Notes: a model not told the origin generated them from the letters alone. 64,000 nt of DNA from Prostheceraeus crozeri (GCA_907163375.1 CAJQUW010000568.1:100801-164800); one strand, 5' to 3'. Numbered from the stretch's first letter, positions 8,794 to 17,845 are shown. Program-made: numbers and translations.

Positions 8794-8876
8794 GTAGCTG
8801 AAATATGTTGTTGTTTTACTTTTTTCATAAAAAAAATATTTCATAAAAAAATATTTATTTAATTTTTAGTTTAAAA

Positions 8877-9665
8877 ATGTGTTCAGCAGATTTAGACAAA
8901 ATTAATAATCATTTAGAAAATTTGATAGAGATTTTGGGTTCATCAAAATTTAGTACGACGTTAAAAATTATAACAACTACTTCATCACACACTTGTAATT
9001 TAGAACCCATTCTACATTTAGAACAAAATAAAAATTATCAAATTGCATTGACTAGTTTCTCCACATTTAACACTATTCAAAACGTTATCAAAGATGTGAA
9101 TGATCAATTTAGATATTCTACTGATAAAGGTAAAACATGGAAAATACTAACTTTTCTTCCTGGTTCTTACGAAGTTGAAACAATATCAAATGAAATTAAG
9201 AGACATTTAGGTATACCATTTAAAGATAAGAAACAATTACATTTTGCAGTTGAACCGGCAGTTAATAAATTTTCTCTTACTTTAGACGAAAATCATCAAG
9301 TTGATTTTAATCATGATAGATCATTGTCAAAGCTATTAGGATTTAATAAACAAACTTATAGTCAAGGTTATCATTTAAGTGAGAAGATTCCAAAAATAAC
9401 TGAAATAAATTCAATTGTTGTACATTGTGACATTATTGAAGGAGGTTATATAAATGGTAAATTATCAAATTTAATATTCAGTTTTCCAGCTTTTACTGTT
9501 CCCATTGGTTATAGATTAAATGTAATTCCACAAACATTAATATATTTCCCTATTACAAGAAAAACTATTAACAACATTAACATTAGAATCACTGATGAGA
9601 AAGGACAAGAAATAAATTTTGGAGGCGAAGAGATTATGATAGATCTTTTGGTTCGAGAGGTATAA
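8877..9665 (+). CDS. Penton-like / minor capsid candidate
   Basis: 262 residues, rich in predicted beta strands. Recognisable blocks are YQIALTSFSTFNTIQNV (about 57-73), LPGSYEVETISNEIKRHL (about 98-115), a SLSKLLGFN block (about 149), SIVVHCDIIEGGYING (about 180-195), and a C-terminal INIRITDEKGQEINFGGEE segment. From memory, this set recurs in uncharacterised proteins of animal Polinton/adintovirus-like elements proposed to be penton or minor capsid (single jelly-roll) proteins, where the last block reads I-x-D-x-x-G-x-x-I/V-x-F-x-G-E. A virion role at the capsid vertices is therefore inferred. It is followed at once by a 21-bp tandem hairpin repeat that contains its stop codon. Confidence 0.65.
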   Translation: MCSADLDKINNHLENLIEILGSSKFSTTLKIITTTSSHTCNLEPILHLEQNKNYQIALTSFSTFNTIQNVIKDVNDQFRYSTDKGKTWKILTFLPGSYEVETISNEIKRHLGIPFKDKKQLHFAVEPAVNKFSLTLDENHQVDFNHDRSLSKLLGFNKQTYSQGYHLSEKIPKITEINSIVVHCDIIEGGYINGKLSNLIFSFPAFTVPIGYRLNVIPQTLIYFPITRKTINNINIRITDEKGQEINFGGEEIMIDLLVREV

Positions 9666-9713
9666 ACTCCCGTTCGGGAGGTATAAACTCCCGTTCGAGA
9701 GGTATAAACTCCC
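9651..9713. repeat. 21-bp hairpin tandem repeat, 3 copies
   Basis: Three copies of GTTCG(A/G)GAGGTATAAACTCCC run across the stop codon of the penton-like gene. Each unit can fold GGGAG-GTATAAA-CTCCC. It may act as an mRNA 3'-end or termination structure. Confidence 0.8.
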
Positions 9714-9793
9714 ACGCGAAGCTAGAAAAGTTTAATTTTCTTCTTCTTCTTTAAAAATAAAAATAAAATAAAAATAAATTTTTTTATTAAAAA

Positions 9794-10558
9794 ATGAGTG
9801 TAATGTCTTTAAATAAAAAAAAACTTAAATTTAATCATCATCCAAATTTATCTAATAAAGTTTTGTCAGTTATTTGCGGAAGATCAGGTTGTGGAAAAAC
9901 GTATCTATTATTTAAAATTTTAACGACTCCAAATTTTTTGGATTATAACAATCTTATAATTTATACAACAACAGCAGAACAACCTGTCTATCAATTTTTA
10001 AAATATGGATTTGAAAATAATCTTAAAAAAACAGCAATTGCTTCCCTATTCGAAGAATACGAAAAATCTGAATATGAAGAAGAAATAAGTTCATGGTGTG
10101 AGGAAGCAGTAGAAAATAGTCAGTTAGTAGAATCTAATAAAAATAACCATATAAAGATACAATTAATAGATGATAGTGGTAATATGCAAGATCCTAGTAA
10201 ACTAGATAAAACAATGAAACATTGTGTAATTTTTGATGATTGTGTTAATGATAGAAATCAGTCAGTTCGGAGAAATTATTTTACAAGAGGTAGACATAAT
10301 AACTGTAGTGTATTTTATTTGACACAAAGTATGTATTCATTAGATGGAAGTGTTATTAGAAAGAATGCAAATATATTTATACTATTTGAAATAAATGCAA
10401 GAAACTTAAGTGATTTGCTAAGAGATTTATGTATAAGAGATAAAGATGAATTTAAACAATCGTGTAATAATGCTTGGGCAAAAGATTATGGATTCATTAC
10501 AATTAATATTGATAAAAAAATTCATGATAGAGTTATCGAAGATTTGTTTACTGAGTAA
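9794..10558 (+). CDS. A32/FtsK-like P-loop ATPase 2 (packaging-type)
   Basis: 254 residues. Walker A is GRSGCGKT (29-36), Walker B is VIFDD (145-149), then FTRGRHNN (163-170), FYLTQS (about 174-179) as the sensor strand, and a C-terminal FILFEINARNLSDLLRDL block. The order and spacing are those of adintovirus/Polinton and NCLDV packaging ATPases; this copy matches the animal adintovirus type more closely than ATPase 1. An acidic insertion (about 86-110) lies between Walker A and B. It follows the penton-like gene, the usual neighbourhood of morphogenesis genes. The two ATPases share the FT-(K/R)-GRH motif but are otherwise very different, suggesting old paralogy or separate acquisition. Confidence 0.82.
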   Translation: MSVMSLNKKKLKFNHHPNLSNKVLSVICGRSGCGKTYLLFKILTTPNFLDYNNLIIYTTTAEQPVYQFLKYGFENNLKKTAIASLFEEYEKSEYEEEISSWCEEAVENSQLVESNKNNHIKIQLIDDSGNMQDPSKLDKTMKHCVIFDDCVNDRNQSVRRNYFTRGRHNNCSVFYLTQSMYSLDGSVIRKNANIFILFEINARNLSDLLRDLCIRDKDEFKQSCNNAWAKDYGFITINIDKKIHDRVIEDLFTE

Positions 10559-10758
10559 TAAAAAATATACAACATAGTGGTATAATATTTTTTTGTTATT
10601 ATCAGCTTTAATTTTATCTATTTTTTAAAATATAATATTTGAATTTTGTGGTAACATTGGAATACAGCAAAAACATTTTACTGAACAAATTATTTTTTTA
10701 TTGCTTTGTTGTTTGTAATCTTTTCGTTTAAAGTTTTCTCGTTTAAAGTTTTCTCGTA
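10559..10758. other. Convergent intergenic region
   Basis: This lies between the second ATPase (rightward) and the two-membrane-segment protein (leftward). It is A/T-rich with degenerate repeats of TTTAAAGTTTTCTCG and AATAAAGTTTTGTC that continue into the end of the leftward gene. Transcript ends from both genes are expected here; no clear hairpin terminator is seen. Confidence 0.4.
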
Positions 10759-11454
10759 TTAAGTTTTGTTTAATAAAGTTTTGTCTAATAAAGTTTTTAG
10801 CTCTTCTAAAAAAATTTTATCATCACTAAAAGTTTTACCATCACTAGAAATTTTACCATCCTTTTTATTTTTATCATTAACTTTTTCTGTCTGTGATTGA
10901 AATGATATTTGATTTACTTCATTAGCTATTTGATCAAATTTTTCAATCTCATCTAACGTAATAACATTATCATCACATACTCTTTGAAAGTAGTAGTGTA
11001 GTTTATCATAGACTTCTTTAATATGTAAATGCTTAGTTTTTAATGATTTTCGTTTCTTAGTTATTAAAGATTTATCTAACATTGTAACAAGTGAAGTTGC
11101 AAAAACGCCCGTACCTGTTAAAGCTGTAGCAACTACTGGAATTACTAAAACACCAGAAGATATAACAATTGTTAAAGCACCTAAACTTATTGTTAAGAAT
11201 ATGCCAATTCCTTGTGTTACATTCTTAACTTTAGTCCATCTCTTTCTTAATTTTTTATAATGCTCTAATCTTAATAATAATTGGGATTCCTTATCTTTCA
11301 TATAGCGTATTCTATCTTTGTGTTTTTCTTTGTTCATTTTTTCAATGTTAATCTTTTCAATGTCCATTAAAGTAGAACTACGTTCATATGATAACGAAGG
11401 ATATATTCTTGCGGTTTCTTCCACTTTTGTTTCATCCACTTTTGTTTCTTCCAT
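10759..11454 (-). CDS. Two-transmembrane-segment protein, unknown role
   Basis: 231 residues on the minus strand. A charged helical N-terminal domain (residues 1-80) with a short KVDETKVEET repeat is followed by two hydrophobic segments at about 83-102 and 104-126 (IGIFLTISLGALTIVIS; VLVIPVVATALTGTGVFA). A basic loop (KKRKSLKTKH) comes next, then a helical region ending in DDNVITLDEIEKFDQIANEV (about 161-180). Proteins with paired glycine-rich membrane helices followed by a similar acidic (I-T/S-L/D-x-E) segment occur, as I recall, in Polinton/adintovirus-like elements; a membrane-active or virion-membrane role is possible. The C-terminus has degenerate DNA repeats (KTLLDKTLLNKT). It is the only rightmost gene on the minus strand. 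Confidence 0.6.
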   Translation of the reverse strand: MEETKVDETKVEETARIYPSLSYERSSTLMDIEKINIEKMNKEKHKDRIRYMKDKESQLLLRLEHYKKLRKRWTKVKNVTQGIGIFLTISLGALTIVISSGVLVIPVVATALTGTGVFATSLVTMLDKSLITKKRKSLKTKHLHIKEVYDKLHYYFQRVCDDNVITLDEIEKFDQIANEVNQISFQSQTEKVNDKNKKDGKISSDGKTFSDDKIFLEELKTLLDKTLLNKT

Positions 11455-11475
11455 TTTTAAAGAAATATTTTTAAC

Positions 11476-11500
11476 GGGCGAAGCCCTGAACCTTCGGTTC
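11476..11500. repeat. Double-hairpin repeat copy 8 (reverse orientation)
   Basis: GGGC-GAA-GCCC is followed by GAACC-TTC-GGTTC; both stems perfect. It is the exact reverse complement of the layout at 11,718, just upstream of the leftward two-membrane-segment gene. Confidence 0.8.
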
Positions 11501-11550
11501 GCAAGTCACATGATATATTTTAAAAACCTGAAAAATGGATAAAATTCATG

Positions 11551-11704
11551 AATTTGAAATTCTCAACTTTTATGATTTTCGGTGTCCGGTTTTACATGAC
11601 CTGGAACGGTCATGATTTAAGCAATGAAAAATGTCATAATCAAAAATTTGAGATTCTCAACTTTCATGATTTTTTCGGTGTCCTGGAACGGTCATGATTT
11701 AAGC
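11551..11704. repeat. Direct repeat, two copies
   Basis: Positions 11,551-11,622 and 11,645-11,704 both run from AATTTGA(A/G)ATTCTCAACTTT through GGTGTCC and CTGGAACGGTCATGATTTAAGC. The first copy has an extra GGTTTTACATGA block. Function unknown; it could be an end-proximal replication or packaging signal. Confidence 0.8.
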
Positions 11705-11717
11705 GAGGGTGAAAATC

Positions 11718-11743
11718 GAACCGAAGGTTCTAGGGCTTCGCCC
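11718..11743. repeat. Double-hairpin repeat copy 9
   Basis: GAACC-GAA-GGTTC, linker TA, then GGGC-TTC-GCCC. This is the best-formed member of the family and can serve as its reference. Confidence 0.8.
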
Positions 11744-11906
11744 GATTGTAATTCTCAAATTTTGAGATTTTGAAAAATTTGAAAAATTGGGTATTTTTAA
11801 AAACGCTTAAATTTTCGCCCTTCGGCCTTCAGCCACGTGAAATTTGAAGTCTACCTAAATTTTTGAAATTTTTTGAAATTTTGATTTTTTGAAAAAACCC
11901 GCAAAA

Positions 11907-11970
11907 GTGTGACATCCGGCGCAAGCGAAGCGAAGCAAAGCGAAGCGAAGCGTCGCGCCGGATGTCACAC
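11907..11970. repeat. Perfect 16-bp inverted repeat at the element border
   Basis: GTGTGACATCCGGCGC (11,907-11,922) and its exact reverse complement (11,955-11,970) flank a 32-base spacer made of GCGAA/GCAAA pentamers. Host-like sequence begins directly after. It may be the element's terminus, a hairpin end or a resolution site; the matching left end is outside the window. Confidence 0.75.
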
Positions 11971-12327
11971 TATAAACTACTCTGGACCAATGACTAAATA
12001 GTTCCTGACTTCCTCTGTGACTTTCATTCCATTTTCATTGTTATTCTTCGTGTGAATTACAGTTCTAATCAGAATGATAGAAGACGACAGAATCGACAAC
12101 AGCTGAAATAATTCTCACAAAAATCGATGTAGAGCGAACAATAAAAACAAGCTGATCAATACAACATTGTCACTCAACATAAGCGTCTGTTGCATGGCCC
12201 ATTCTTTCCTATTTTTGCTCTTTTTCCAAATGCACACAAGTATGCTTTAGTGACTTAGCCTATTGATTTATGCAAAACGATTACTTCAGGTATATTAGAA
12301 GCGATCTTCAATTAGGAAGGATGCTAT
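11971..12327. other. Host flank, no gene seen
   Basis: The composition switches to about host average. No long frame, repeat or RNA gene is recognised before the minisatellite. Confidence 0.5.
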
Positions 12328-12668
12328 GTTGGTGGTGTTCTCCTAAAGGTGGTGTTCTCTTGGGGGTGGAGTTCTATAGAACGTGGTTTTCTCCTGTAGA
12401 TGGTGCTCTCTTGGAGATTGAGTTCTGTTGAAGTGGTGTTCTCTTGGAGATGGTATTCTCTTGGAGGTACAGTTCCATTGGAGATGGAGTTCTCCTGTAG
12501 ATGGTGTTCTCTTGGAAATGGTGTTCTCTTGGAGATGTAGTTCGCTTGGAGATGGAGTTCTCCTGTAGATGGTGTTCTCTTGGAAGTGAAGTTCTCTTGG
12601 AGGTAATGCTCTCTTGGAGGTGTGTTCTCTTGAGGACGGTGTTCTTTTGGAGGTGCAGTTCGTTCGAA
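12328..12668. repeat. 18-bp minisatellite
   Basis: Degenerate tandem copies of a unit close to GGTGTTCTCTTGGAGAT, about 18-19 units. Because the period is a multiple of three, several frames on both strands stay open through it; these are not genes. Confidence 0.85.
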
Positions 12669-13021
12669 GTTCCACAGCAGTTTCGCTTTGGACTTAAATA
12701 CATTGTATCTGTCACGCCGGTCGCTGTGTCGGCATGGACCTCCAAATATATTTGGGAAAAGATGTTTTTTTAGTTGAAATTACCAAAGAATCCATGTACA
12801 TGCATTTGTCCCTTTTGCTTTGATCAATCCTTCAGTTGAAGGCAGAACAATGGATGTCTTACCTGAACATGGCTGTTCCCCGCTGGATCTTCAAGAATGA
12901 GATGGAAGTCCAATTCACGTTCCATGGATAAGATCTGAAACAAAATCGTACCAATGAATCAGAAAACAGCTTTGTCTGCGTTAAAACTTTATGGCAGAAA
13001 AATCAAAACTCGAAACTTTAC
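12669..13021. other. No gene seen
   Basis: About 350 bp of ordinary composition between the minisatellite and the foldback element; nothing recognised. Confidence 0.4.
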
Positions 13022-13400
13022 GATATTGGTTCTTCATTATAACTTTGACTCGTCTACAGGCTGTAGGAAGTAATAAAACCGAATTGTAATGATCTTATTT
13101 AATTTCTATAACAAAAATATTTCGGCTCACATGCCCTTATCAATGTTATAACACATCTGGATATAAATGAATATATACAGATGAATACAAAATTCAAAAA
13201 TTATAGGCATGTCTATTACTCTACCGTAATATGATTCCATATATTCATTTATATCCAGATGTGATGTAACATTGATAAGGGCGTGTGAGCCGAAAAATTT
13301 TTGTTATAAAAATTAAATAAGATCATCACATCGCAATTCGATTTTATTACTCCCTACAGCTTGTAGACGAGTCAGAGTTATAATGAAGAACCAATACTGG
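13022..13400. mobile_element. Foldback element with about 165-bp inverted arms
   Basis: The left arm (about 13,022-13,186) is repeated in inverse orientation at about 13,230-13,400 with roughly 90% identity and a spacer of about 45 bp. Each arm carries TTGATAA-GGGC...GCC-GAAA, which resembles a decayed hammerhead ribozyme core (CUGAUGA-stem II-GAAA). It could be a MITE or paired Penelope-type terminal repeats. No protein is encoded. Confidence 0.7.
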
Positions 13401-14259
13401 ATAAATAATGTCTCGTGGCACAATCTGGAAAATATTGCCTCTTATTCAAATGGAACTTTCCGAGATTAGCACAAATTATTCATAAACAACATATTATTCA
13501 TAGATCTCAATTCTTCAGTTATGCAATGGTGAAATGAAATCATTTCACAACCGAAGAAAATGTCTGATCTGTTTCTAATTTGGTGTCATTAACTGTTTCC
13601 GATTTGGTTCGAAGATCCAGCTCCTATTTGTTCAACGGCTCTCTTATCGGAGGAGGAAAAGGCAAAAGTATAACCAACTTGTTATCTTATGTGAATTATG
13701 AAATGCTTTGGTTTCTAAATCTACAAACAAAAATGCTAGCACACACACTATTTCTTCAACAATGACAGCGGTACGCTAAATGGGTGATATCGACAATATG
13801 ACGCCAATGACATTCAATGGTATTTGTCATGAGAGCATTTGGAGATGTCATAAGAGATAAATTAAATATCCGACCTGTTTACTGGCACCATAGATTTTGC
13901 CTCTATAGCATTGCTTCAATACGGTATCTTTTCATGCTTCTATAGTGTTGGCATTTGGAATAACTGAGTTGTACCTCTCATCGTGACGCTGTCTGTTTTC
14001 TCAGAAATTCGTTGGAGCTATCATCTTCTATCTAAAATAGTGGAAGCAATACAATCCTAGCAAGGAAGTCAAAAGTAAAGCACTTAAGCAAAGTATATTG
14101 TAGTATATACTCTTCTTTCATTGGTAACTGTTTGAGTTCTTTAATTACCTGCCTTCGTACGAAGCTCTACCGATGCAATAGCGGGAAATGACCTTAGGTA
14201 TTATCAAATGTCAGCAGATGCAAACAACACGAGACATGCTTCGTCCTGTTCGACCTCGC
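13401..14259. other. No gene seen
   Basis: Ordinary composition with only short chance frames; no repeat or RNA recognised. Confidence 0.4.
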
Positions 14260-14365
14260 CCATCGCGGCCGTGGGTAGCTTCGAACCAATGACGTTGGGA
14301 GCTAGAGGACGTGCAAGCATACCCTCTAGCCACAAAGCCACTGGACCATCTGTTAAGTCAGTCGC
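14260..14365 (-). repeat. tRNA-like SINE head (weak)
   Basis: On the minus strand, TGGTCCAGTGGCTTTGTGGC is followed about 50 bases later by TTGGTTCGAAGC. These sit like the A and B boxes of a tRNA-derived RNA polymerase III promoter. The region between does not fold into a proper tRNA, so a SINE remnant is the likelier reading. Confidence 0.35.
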
Positions 14366-14868
14366 GGATGCGTCATCAAGTGGTTGCAGAATGCAATCCG
14401 CCCTCCACGTGCCTGCGTTAAAGCATTGGCTAAATTTCTGGCTAATTCACGCTCCAAACAGATCAAAATTAAAAGGAAAGTGAAGTTTTTCTGTCTAAAA
14501 TCAAATCATGTAAAGAAAGCGATAAAATCGTCACGATAAATGTATACTGATTAAGTTAATTATTTTTTAATTATTACATGTTAATTGTATACTGATGTAA
14601 GTGGATCCTCCTCAAATACAAATTGCTGTAATTTATTGCATATTGCATACATTTCTCTGAAATTTGGAGTTATGTGCACAGCGGAGCTCAAAGAGAAACC
14701 GATGAGCTGAGAAAATGAAATATTGCTACGATTTAACAGTTCACACATTGGTGTGAACGCATTGACCTTCACCGATTCGGAAATGCACATTCATCGACCA
14801 TTTCATCGAACTTTCTTGCGCTCGCGGCATTTGATTTGGACATATTCAACTATCCGCAATTTATGTGT

Positions 14869-15046
14869 GGTCTCCGTGGTACAGTGGTCAAGTGCTTGGC
14901 TTGGCGATCCCTCGGTCCAGAGGTCGAGCCCCGAAAGTGCACTGGCAGGCGTCAAGAATGGCATCCAGACAAAAGTACCACAACGCTCCAGAAAAGTCTA
15001 ACTATGACAAGACCGTCCTACACGCCTAGTGCGGGGTAGTAGCGAG
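14869..15046 (+). mobile_element. tRNA-derived SINE, family A, copy 1
   Basis: The head GGTCTCCGTGGTACAGTGGT (A-box region) is followed by AGAGGTCGAGCCCCG (B-box-like). The body contains CATCCAGAC, ACAACGCTCCAG and GACCGTCC blocks and a GGGGTAGTAG end. It matches eight other copies in this window; this one is among the more diverged. Confidence 0.8.
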
Positions 15047-16667
15047 GTTGAAACACAGAGAAAAATGGACGATAAATCGTATAGGAAGTGAGTGAGTCTG
15101 TTATAAGATACTAAGTCACCAGCGCCAAAAAACTGAAATTATATACATGTACATGCACTTCTTCTAAAATGATCAAAATTGTGCGTGACTTTCTTCTCGT
15201 CTTCTTTATTTCTTAGGAGAGTGCGTTTGTGATTGGTCTTCACGATTTTCTCAGATGTCATTTCGTGATCATTGAACGACCTTTGAGATTCGTGCAAGAC
15301 ACGCAAAGTACATGAGATACATGGAAAATTTAAAAAAATATTGCGAATGAGCACGTGGACACTCATTTTCATCCTCTCTAATCGATTGTTTGTGCTTCTT
15401 TTATGTGAGAATAGAATAACGTTTATTTTCCGAATTTTCTCAATAAGTGTGAGGAATGTACAAACAAAGGGCAAGTCTTCCGTATATAATCATCTTCTGG
15501 AATGCCGCGGTTGCAACTTCTCCACAACCATTCTTTCCCAAGATAAAGATCCATCAAACCTTCACTTCGTGAAGCATATTACATAAGAAAAATGAAACCC
15601 ACCATCAACAACAAAATCGAGCTCAACAATTACTCTGATTTTCTTTTTGATTAAAATTTTCCATAATATAAACGTCATATAACAAAAATTCTCTATGATG
15701 CAAAAATCGTAAAATACGACAATATTTTATATTATAACGGCATCAGATTTCTAATTCACACCTCATATATCTTTGTCATCTCTTGACTCTCTGCTAACTA
15801 TATTTGATTCCTCCAATTATTTTATAGCTATCTTTTACTTGCATGCATGTACTGATAACTCATGCCTTTTGCATTAGCAATCCATTACTATGTCCTATGT
15901 GTTTTCCTATCTTGCAAAAGTTCCCGCACACCTTGAGAAAATCTCAGCTAGCGGTCGTTCTACACTGCGTATGAAGTTCACGTTGACTGTCGGTTAAACT
16001 TCATGGAAAGACGAATAGGACTATCATAAAATTATTTGTGAGAGTCATGCGATGGTTCACTGAGAACAGTTTCAAAAAAGGCAGAACCAATTTCAGTAGC
16101 GATTGAAGTTCGTGCAGATGTTAAGAATTGTTTCATGGATGTAAAGATTGAATTCAAATGTTTTCTTATCTTGTAATGAAAGACCTGACTCGCACGGAAT
16201 TTGTGTTGCATTCGAAAGACAGAACCCGATTTCCATAATCAATGCTTAAAACCGCTCACTATTCCATCAAACAATAAAAAAAACACGAGTGAATATGTAA
16301 TCAGGAATACAATGCTGTCTTCCTAAGTTGTTGCTCTATTGGTCCAACCTTTCAGCTTCCAGATATTATCACGTCCTTCTCCATTTTCCATGTTGAGTCT
16401 GACTTTTCTTACTTATAATGAAGATCACTTGAATTTTACATACCGTAGCTACTAGCTAATCAGAATCTGATTGTGGCGGTCCCGGAGAGAGAAAATCTGG
16501 AAACTTTAACTGCAACCAATAACCATTTTGCAGCAAACTGTTATGGCCAGATTCTTCCACGCTGCCTACTCTGTCGACTAACCTTCTGGATCCTAACAAT
16601 ATTGAGGACTACCTCCGATCCAGGCCTAATGTTGGTGAACGAACTTACTTTCTTTGAATAAAAACTG
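15047..16667. other. No gene seen
   Basis: About 1.6 kb of AT-rich host sequence with short chance frames only (longest about 110 codons). No repeat family in the window matches it. Confidence 0.4.
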
Positions 16668-17404
16668 CTTTCACATGAAGCAAAATACAATCAGAGACGC
16701 CATTCAATGACAGACGCTTTCACGTGAAGAAAAATACAATCAGAGACGCCATTCAATGACAGACGCTTTCACATGAAGCAAAATACAATCAGAGACGCCA
16801 TTCAATGACAGACGCTTTCACATGAAGCAAAATACAATCAGAGACGCCATTCAATGACAGACGCTTTCACATGAAGCAAAATACAATCAGAGATGCCATT
16901 CAATGACAGACGCTTTCACATGAAGCAAAATAAAATCAGAGACGCCATTCAATGACAGACGCTTTCACATGAAGCAAAATACAATCAGAGATGCCATTCA
17001 ATGACAGACGCTTTCACATGAAGCAAAATACAATCAGAGACGCCATTCAATGACAGACGCTTTCACATGAAGCAAAATACAATCAGAGACGCCATTCAAT
17101 GACAGACGCTTTCACATGAAGCAAAATACAATCAGAGACGCCATTCAATGTCAGACGCTTTCATATGAAGTAAAATACAATCAGAGACGCCATTCAATGT
17201 CAGACGCTTTCATATGAAGTAAAATACAATCAGAGACGCCATTCAATGACAGACCCTTTCACCTGAAGTAAAATACAATCAGAGACGCCCCTCAATGACA
17301 GACGCTTTCATATGAAGTAAAATACAATCAGAGACACCATTCAATGTCAGACGCTTTCACCTGAAGTAAAATACAATCAGAGACGCCATTCAATGACAGA
17401 CGCC
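16668..17404. repeat. 49-bp satellite-like array, 15 copies
   Basis: The marker CAGAGACGCCATTCAATG recurs every 49 bp from 16,692 to 17,378, i.e. 15 head-to-tail units containing TTTCACATGAAGCAAAATAC. Copies in the middle are nearly identical, while the last five carry shared variants (GAAGTAAAATAC, CAATGTCAGACG), showing local homogenisation. There are no spacers, so it is not CRISPR-like. Confidence 0.95.
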
Positions 17405-17845
17405 TTCAAAAGGAGCAGTCTTATTGATAGATTAGTCATAAGTTTTAATAGAGTCAAAAGAAAAATGCGACAAGGGGCCAAATCTCACCCCAGCACCCCT
17501 CCCGGTGCGGATAGGGCCAAAGTGAAATTTAAACCAAAATGTGTCGAAAATTGTGAGCTCTTCTCTAATGTTTGATATGAAATCGTAAACGTTGGAAAAT
17601 AATTTTGCATCAATATTGTATCAGAAATGTTTGGAACTCTATGTATCGATTATATCACAAAAACTTTCAGTGTATAGTACAGAGGCCTGTGTCGGGTTGC
17701 TTAAACATTTGGTTAGTTTTTATTTCTTGATTTTGAGCGGAAAAACGGCCATTAAGCCAAATTTTAAAAAAAAAGTCATCTTGCTTTGCGGTGGCCACAA
17801 AAACATTAGATTTTGAAGTTTGTGTCGATTCGCTCAGTTATGGAA
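17405..17845. other. No gene seen
   Basis: Between the 49-bp array and the LINE 3' end; only short frames. Confidence 0.4.

Larger units (their letters stand above)
11455..11906. other. Right non-coding end of the virus-like element
   Basis: About 450 bp without a gene. It contains two double-hairpin copies, a direct repeat of about 60-70 bp, poly-A/T tracts and a GC-richer stretch around 11,815. It is probably the terminal non-coding region of the element. Confidence 0.5.
1..11970. mobile_element. Polinton/adintovirus-like element, right part
   Basis: An AT-rich, gene-dense block with an abrupt change to host-like composition just after 11,970. It holds a protein-primed-type DNA polymerase B, two A32/FtsK-like ATPases, a penton-like protein, a fibre-like protein, a zinc-finger protein and two membrane proteins. 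This set is known from Polintons/Mavericks, adintoviruses and related virus-like elements of animals. The left end lies outside the window, so integrase, protease and major capsid, none of which is seen, may simply be off the edge. The reading frames in view appear whole and no breaks are evident, so the copy is either young or a free viral genome joined to host sequence. The right limit is set by a perfect 16-bp inverted repeat and the composition change, and is therefore an inference. Confidence 0.8.

Noticed and set aside
9509-9715. Minus-strand frame with repeated SRTGVYT
   Set aside because: It is the shadow of the 21-bp tandem hairpin and the penton-like gene.
1-11970. Integrase, protease or major capsid gene of a Polinton
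   Set aside because: I looked for the integrase catalytic pattern, the adenain-type protease and a double jelly-roll capsid among all frames here and found none; they may lie beyond the left edge.
12343-12773. Overlapping open frames of 90-123 codons on both strands
   Set aside because: They are a by-product of the 18-bp minisatellite, whose period is a multiple of three.
14208-14483. 91-codon plus-strand gene
   Set aside because: It overlaps a tRNA-like SINE remnant and has no domain.
16668-17404. CRISPR array
   Set aside because: Units are contiguous head to tail without unique spacers, in animal DNA; it is a minisatellite.
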